From Clitoria ternatea (lineage: Eukaryota > Streptophyta > Magnoliopsida > Fabales > Fabaceae), in assembly GCA_037962975.1 (NCBI GenBank), contig CM075675.1, forward strand, positions 50,576,501 to 50,640,500: 64,000 bases of DNA. Reading direction: 5' to 3'. Under the pieces are notes generated by a model. It had not been told where the DNA came from. It did no database searches and saw only the letters and a program-made list of their open reading frames with translations. A program made the translations under genes and the position numbers. Positions 58,542-64,000 of this stretch are shown here, piece after piece; the first letter of the stretch is position 1, and each line of letters starts with the position of its first letter.

Positions 58542-61500
58542 TGTAACACCCCTTTATATACACGAGATATATATGTATTCTTCTTACTTTTTTAAAAAAA
58601 CTTTTAGAAAGATATACATATTTATCACTCTTTACCTCGCGTATACAAGGACGTATATACATCTGATTTCTTTTGAATATTGAAAGTAAAAAAAAAACAT
58701 TGTCTTTCAATATTTGTCCATAATGACAAAATAATTTATAGAAATCATAAGTGATAAATCAATACAATATTATATCCGAATGAAAGAATTTATCAAAGTC
58801 TAACCTTTACCTTGTTACAATTATCTAACTTGATATTGTAATAAGGCAAAGTAAAACTAAACTATACCTCTACTACAAATGTGACCAATCATTTCTTAGT
58901 CCTTGAACCATCGAGTTTTTGAATCCTACTCTTGTCATATCTCTTCATCTAATCGATTGAGGATGAGACCACTTTACCCTCTTGTAATTACATATCCTTC
59001 CATCTTGGACTGCTAGCTATATATCATATAACATATATTTTGGACACAGAAATTCAAACAAGGAGTGAGAAACAAAATGTAATATATTACAGATAAGACA
59101 TAAGCATAAGGGTTTTCACAAACTAATATAATAATATCAGTCATAATCTCATACACAATCAATTATGAATATAGGGTTTCCACATGCATAACACTTATAT
59201 TTTCATTCATAACCATCCACATAGAATGTCACAATCACATGAATATTATGTAATGCTTATGCTACTATCTCATTCAGTTTATGTATGTGGGCCCTTAAAG
59301 TTTTAATTTGCACTAGGCCAACTAGGAGTTTACACTGTTCCATAATTCCAGATAATAATAACATAAATGCGTTCATGGTATATGAACAGCTCAACTGGCA
59401 TGGAAACACTTAGAGACTAGTCAAATTGAGAAGGTTTTTATTGTGAAAGTACCCGACACTAGGAAGCGACCCCAGGTCACCTGAAGCATCCTTTCACACC
59501 CTCTCATCCTAAGGCTCGCAATTAAGCCTCCTCTAATGTATCCTCGGTTTCTATAATCCGTCCCCAGGCAATATCACATCTCGTTTCTCTTTAATGATTC
59601 ATGATGCATGAACTACTCGCGTATTGAGTTGGTTAAGACTTTTAGAAACTCAAGTATAAATTATATCTTCGGGGCCTATAAATAACAACATAGCAACCCC
59701 GATAAATTGTACATTTCCAAACTCTTAAATAAGTTCTGCCCCACGCAGAAGAATTTCAGTACAGTTTTCTTCACCACTCACAAATTAATATTATTGTGAT
59801 TTGAGTTTCAAAGTCCTAACATAAATTCCAAACCTTCTTTAGAGCATTTATAGGAAATTTATTTACTTTAGACACAAGTTTGAATTATCGATCCTTTTCC
59901 ATCTTAAATTATAATACTTGAAAAGTATATAATAAAGTATTTTTGAAATTAAAGACTCTTATTTTCAAAAGTTTAAAATGAAATATTATTGAAGTATCTT
60001 ATTTCCATTTGAGAATCAAATATTTTCATATATATACATATATGAATATATTATTTTTATAAAACAATTTCTTTTTCTTTATTTTTATAACTAAATTTTT
60101 TTCTAAAATTTAATTAAATAATTTATCTTGAAAGAAAAAGGTAAGTTATAGAAATTATATAGTTTTATTGAAAATTAAGAAAATTTTCTTAACAATAATT
60201 CTGAATAAACATTGAGAAATTATCATAAATAATTTCTTTTAAAGTAATACTGTAAAGAGTAAGGAATAAGTATATTCTTACTGAGTTTTAGCTTCCCGTC
60301 ATGTTTGCTATATGCTCAAACTCCATATCACAAGATTATCAATCACTCATCGATCACAATCAAGTATTGTAATATCATCAATCACAATCAAATATCATCA
60401 ATCACCAATATTATCAATCATAATCAAATCAAATAAATATCATTCATAAATATCATAATTTAAAATTTAATAGTTATTTAATTTAATAAACTTAATTCCA
60501 AGCCCTTATAGTCCATTTCCTTGCATAGGTCTATGTAAGTCCATATAGGTCATAATAGTCAAAGTCCTTGCATAGTTAATTCAGAGTAAGTTACACAAAA
60601 TACTTAATTTAAAATTTATTATTTTAAAATAATAATATTATTAAATTTAAAAGGAGTAGGGGACTCCTTCCATTATTCTTATGTCTTTCCACATTATATT
60701 TTTATCTCACTCCCCCTTACCTGGAATTGCTACCAAAAGTGAATTCGCTCTGTGCTCCGAGTTCTAAAAAAATATTAATACTAATTTATTTCAGTATAGG
60801 CATAAAATGAAAATTAAGATTACTATCAGAATGATAAATAGTAATTATGCATAGTAACAGTAAATAGTAATGGTAAATAGTAAATCATCAATAGTAACAG
60901 TAACTAATAATTTTTTTAAAATAGTAATGGTAAATAATAAATCGTGAATAAAATAGTAAATAGTAAATTTTAAATGGTAACGGTAAATGGTAAAGCATGA
61001 ATAGTAAATTTTGAATAGTAGCGGTAAATAGTAAATTGTGAATAATAACTTTTGAATAGCAGCGGTAAATGATAAATCGTAAATAGAAATGGTAAATAGT
61101 AAATTTTGAATAGTAACGGTAAATAGTAAATTTTGAATAGTAAAGGTAAATAGTAAATTTTGAATAGTAACAGTAACTAATAAATTTTGAATAATAACGG
61201 TAAATTAATTTTGAATAATAACAGTAAATGGTAAATTGTAAATAGTAATAGTAAATAGTAAATAGTAACAGTAAATTGTAAAAATAACATAGTGGTAATT
61301 TATTTTTACCATAGTAACTTATTGATAATAGTACTAGTATATTAATGGTTTAAGAGTGCTAAAAAGAATAAACTAAATAATCATAAAAAGACTTTAGAAG
61401 ATAATATTATTACCTTACACCTCCGGCAGAATCTCTTTTAACCAAAAGAATTTACTCCCCACTAATTTCTTACACACTATCTCTCTAGATTCTCTCTCTA

Positions 61501-62196
61501 ATTTTGGTGTGGAAATGTTGTAAATGAGCCATCTATTTATAGGAAGAGAAATTTACTATTTAAGATTACTTAATTATTTATTTTACTATTTATGATGTGA
61601 GTATTTACCCACTGGTCACTATTCATGATGTGAGTATTTACCCACCGGTCACTATTCATGATGTAAGTATTTATCCACCGGTCACCATTCATGATGTGAG
61701 TATTTACCAACCGATGATGTAAGCGATGATGTCGGTAGTGGCATTTCGGTTATTTTCTCAAATATTTATTAAAAATTCCAAAAATTCCAAAAAATCATAA
61801 ATAATGCATAGATCAAAAAGTTCTAAAGAACCATATTCTAATTCCTTCAAATTTTTTATTTTAAAATTCTAATAAGAGTTAAATCTTAAATATGTAAAAA
61901 ATAAATATAAGAACATAAAATATAAATTGTGAATAATAAAGATATCAAAAATTCTTAATATAATTTTCTTAATTAGTGAATACTAATTAAGTCATTTTAA
62001 AATCTTCGTTAAATATACATATTTTTATTTTATTATTATTTCATTTTATTTTTAAAAAAATAATTTAAATATAAGTACCAAAATTTTATAAAAATATTAA
62101 TTAGTTAAAAAATCAACTAACTAATAGTAAGTATTTTCTCATTAAAGAGATAATAATATCTATTTTCTATTTGAGTAAAAAAAATAGGATGTTACA
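58542..62196 (-). repeat. 5' LTR of the LARD-like element (3655 bp)
   Basis: TGTAACACCCC to GGATGTTACA, without the solo LTR insertion. It carries more copies of a 33-bp repeat (near 61588-61705) than its partner. Confidence 0.9.
61588..61705. repeat. 33-bp tandem repeat, about 4 copies
   Basis: CACTATTCATGATGTGAGTA plus TTTACCCACCGGT repeats four times here, but only twice in the left LTR (54390-54450). Confidence 0.85.
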
Positions 62197-62201
62197 GCTT
62201 C

Positions 62202-62376
62202 ATGTTGCCATTTATAGGAAATGCAAATCTTTCTTAAGCACACAATTTTGCTCCATGCCTTTTTCAATTTGTGGCTTACAATGCTTTCTGATTTTGAACC
62301 ACTCAATTTGCCAACCACTACAACATTATTAAAGGAAGCCTAATAATTTTGCCACAACGTGGCTTTATTCTCGACA
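62202..62376 (-). repeat. Copia 2 3' LTR, second part (U3 side)
   Basis: Continues the LTR after the nested element and its GCTTC duplication, ending TCGACA. Unlike the R-U5 side it hardly resembles the first copia LTR. Confidence 0.8.
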
Positions 62377-62394
62377 ATCTCCCATTTAAAGTCA

Positions 62395-64000
62395 CTTTTG
62401 TGAGCTTCTCAAATCTTTTTCTTCTTGCCAATTTCTTGCTGCAATTATGTTTCTAATAGGCCATATGAGGACCTACACCATTTGAACTTGTCAGTATTGA
62501 TCAGTTTTATCATTGCATTTGTTAGGTTGTCTTTGGTATGAATATTTTGTAGATCCACACTTCCTTCTTCTACTACTTCTCGAACAAAGTGGTATTGCAC
62601 CCCTATGTGTTTTGTCCTGGAATGAAAGGATGGATTTCTTGTAATGTGCAAGACACTCTGACTGTCATAATACACCGTAATCTTCAGTTGTTTGTGCCCG
62701 TGTTCTTCCAATAACCTTTACATCTAGAATCCTTCCTTGCATGCCTGAGTAGCTGCCATGTATTCTACTTCTGTAATTGATAAAACTACAACAAATTGTA
62801 ATTTAGATAACCAACTTACCGCTCCTCCTGCAAGTGTAAACACATGGCCTGTAGTAGATTTCCTTTTACCAAGATCACCTGTAAAATCAGAATCAACATA
62901 TCATCTGACAATAAACTCTGATCCTCCAAAACATAATACAGCACCAGAGGTTTCGTTAACATATCTTAGGATCCTCTTCACAACATTCCAATGCTCTTTA
63001 CCAGGATCTGCCATGAACCGACTAGCCATACCAACTGCTTGAGCAATATTTGGTCTTGTACAAATCATTGCATACATAAGGCTTCCCACCGCTGATGCAT
63101 ATGATACTCGAGACATTTCCATCCTCTCCGCTTCACTGCTAGGACTCATACTTGAGGATAATTTATAATTGATAGGAAGTGTGGTATAAATTAACTTACA
63201 ATCTTGCATATTGAAGGGCTATAAAACTTTCAGTAAGTCGTTCTTCTGAGAAAGCCACACTTTCCTATCTTTTATCTCGGTAAATTTGCATCCCTAAAAT
63301 CTTGTTCGTTGGTACTAAGTCCTTCATCTCAAACTCCTTAGTCAACTGCGTCTTCAATTCTTGGACTCGATCTTTGTTGGGGCCTACAACCAATATGTCA
63401 TCCATATACAACAGCAAAATGATAAAATCATCATCAAACCTATTGTAGTACGTACAATAGTCTGAACACACTCTGTTGTATTTGAGGCTCATTATGTAGG
63501 AATCAAATCTCTTGTACTAACATCTTGGCGCCTGCTTTAGACCATACAGAGATTTGGTTAACCTGCAAACCAAGTTTTCTTTTCTTTGTTGTTTAAAGCC
63601 TTCTAGTTGGAGCATATATATTTCCTCTTCAAGTTCTCCATGAAGAAAAATAGTTTTTACATCCAATTGTTCAAGATGTAAATTAAACGAAGCACACATA
63701 GCCAACACAACTCTAATAGTAGTACATCTTACCACCGAAGAGAAAATCTCATTGAAATCAATGTCTTCTTTCTGAGCATATCCTTTGACCACTAGTCTAA
63801 CATGATACCGCTCCACTTGATCATTGTCATCTCGTTTGATCTTGTAAACCTATTTGGATCCAATGGATTCTTGACCTTTTGTAAGTATTACAAGATCCCA
63901 TGTTTGATTTCTATGTAAGGCTTCTATTTCTTCCTACATTATTGCAATCCACACAGAAGCATTTGAACTGCTCACAACCTCTTGAAAGGTTAACGGTTCT
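62395..64000 (-). pseudogene. Copia 2 RNase H and reverse transcriptase, broken, runs off edge
   Basis: RNase H pieces (62445-62711: YYDSQSVLHITRNPSFHSRTKHIGV in part) and an upstream linker (62901-63209) are followed by RT pieces with catalytic YMDD at 63397-63408 and QLDVKTIFLHGELEEEIYML, SLYGLKQAP (63517-63816). Frame changes and stops separate the pieces, for example at 62711, 63209 and 63517. It is colinear with and clearly related to 44460-45950. Integrase and gag would lie beyond 64000. Confidence 0.85.

Larger units (their letters stand above)
51315..62196 (-). mobile_element. Large non-autonomous LTR retrotransposon (LARD-like), 10.9 kb
   Basis: Two long direct repeats (51315-55884 and 58542-62196) with TGTAACACCC...GGATGTTACA ends flank a 2657-bp interior. 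A perfect target duplication GCTTC stands at 51310-51314 and 62197-62201. On the minus strand a primer site follows the right LTR and a polypurine tract (AGGGGAGTAGAGT, 55897-55885) precedes the left LTR, so the orientation is minus. No gag, protease, RT or integrase pattern occurs inside, so it must have depended on another element's proteins. An antisense micro-gene lies in the interior. Confidence 0.9.
50991..64000 (-). mobile_element. Second copia element, 3' LTR split by a nested element, runs off right edge
   Basis: The LTR starts TGTTAGGTATTAGAG at 50991, is interrupted at 51314 by the 51315-62196 insertion, resumes at 62202, and ends TCGACA at 62376. A polypurine tract (AAATGGGAGAT, minus strand, 62387-62377) and an RNase H-RT region in the same order as the first copia follow. 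Left flank CAAAA (50986-50990) is one half of a possible target duplication; the other lies outside the window. Confidence 0.88.

Overview
The window is nuclear DNA of a flowering plant, most likely a dicot and probably a legume. The reasons are spliced genes with GT-AG introns, plant transcription factor families (an FHY3/FAR1-type gene and a SHAQKYF-type MYB), and a dense load of plant LTR retrotransposons, including an Ogre-type Ty3/gypsy element with the extra ORF1 reported mainly from legumes and some other dicots. The species call is inference from family resemblance, not from a search.

Layout. (1) 1-12758, minus strand: a large Ogre/Tat-lineage element cut by the left window edge, with a 2.06-kb 5' LTR, PBS, leader, ORF1, gag-pro, a frame-preserving intron, RT/RNase H/archaeal-type RNase H, and integrase. 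It carries a few stops and one frameshift. (2) 14253-25643, plus strand: a second Tat-lineage element with short LTRs and a perfect 5-bp target duplication (ACTCT). Its gag-pol is riddled with stops. Behind pol lie a 68-bp tandem repeat array and an antisense, intron-containing gene with a Transposase_28-like domain, whose coiled-coil 3' exon has been tandemly duplicated. (3) About 26.7-35 kb, plus strand: an apparently intact FHY3/FAR1 gene whose seven coding exons give 842 residues, preceded by a long spliced leader that holds a DNA-transposon-like insertion. (4) 37499-38853, minus strand: a two-exon single-repeat MYB gene whose C-terminal half is a coding minisatellite. (5) 40.5-42.3 kb: a decayed hAT transposase. 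(6) 43982-49088, minus strand: a decayed Ty1/copia element with both LTRs.

(7) 50991 to the end is a three-level nest. A second copia element has its 3' LTR split by a 10.9-kb non-autonomous LTR element (51315-62196, TSD GCTTC). The left LTR of that element is itself split by a 946-bp solo LTR (TSD ATTAT). The non-autonomous element has no retroviral-type genes. In antisense to its own transcription it contains what looks like a complete micro-gene: three direct repeats of a CCGTT/AACGG box resembling M-phase (MSA) elements plus a fourth copy, a TATA box, a 48-codon ORF for a single-pass membrane peptide, and an AATAAA signal.

The two likely working host genes are the FHY3/FAR1 gene and the MYB gene. 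Most of the rest is transposon DNA in different states of decay. The most unusual items are the MSA-box micro-gene inside the non-autonomous element, the duplicated antisense exon of the second Tat element, and the exon-by-exon repeat at the C-terminus of the FHY3-like protein.
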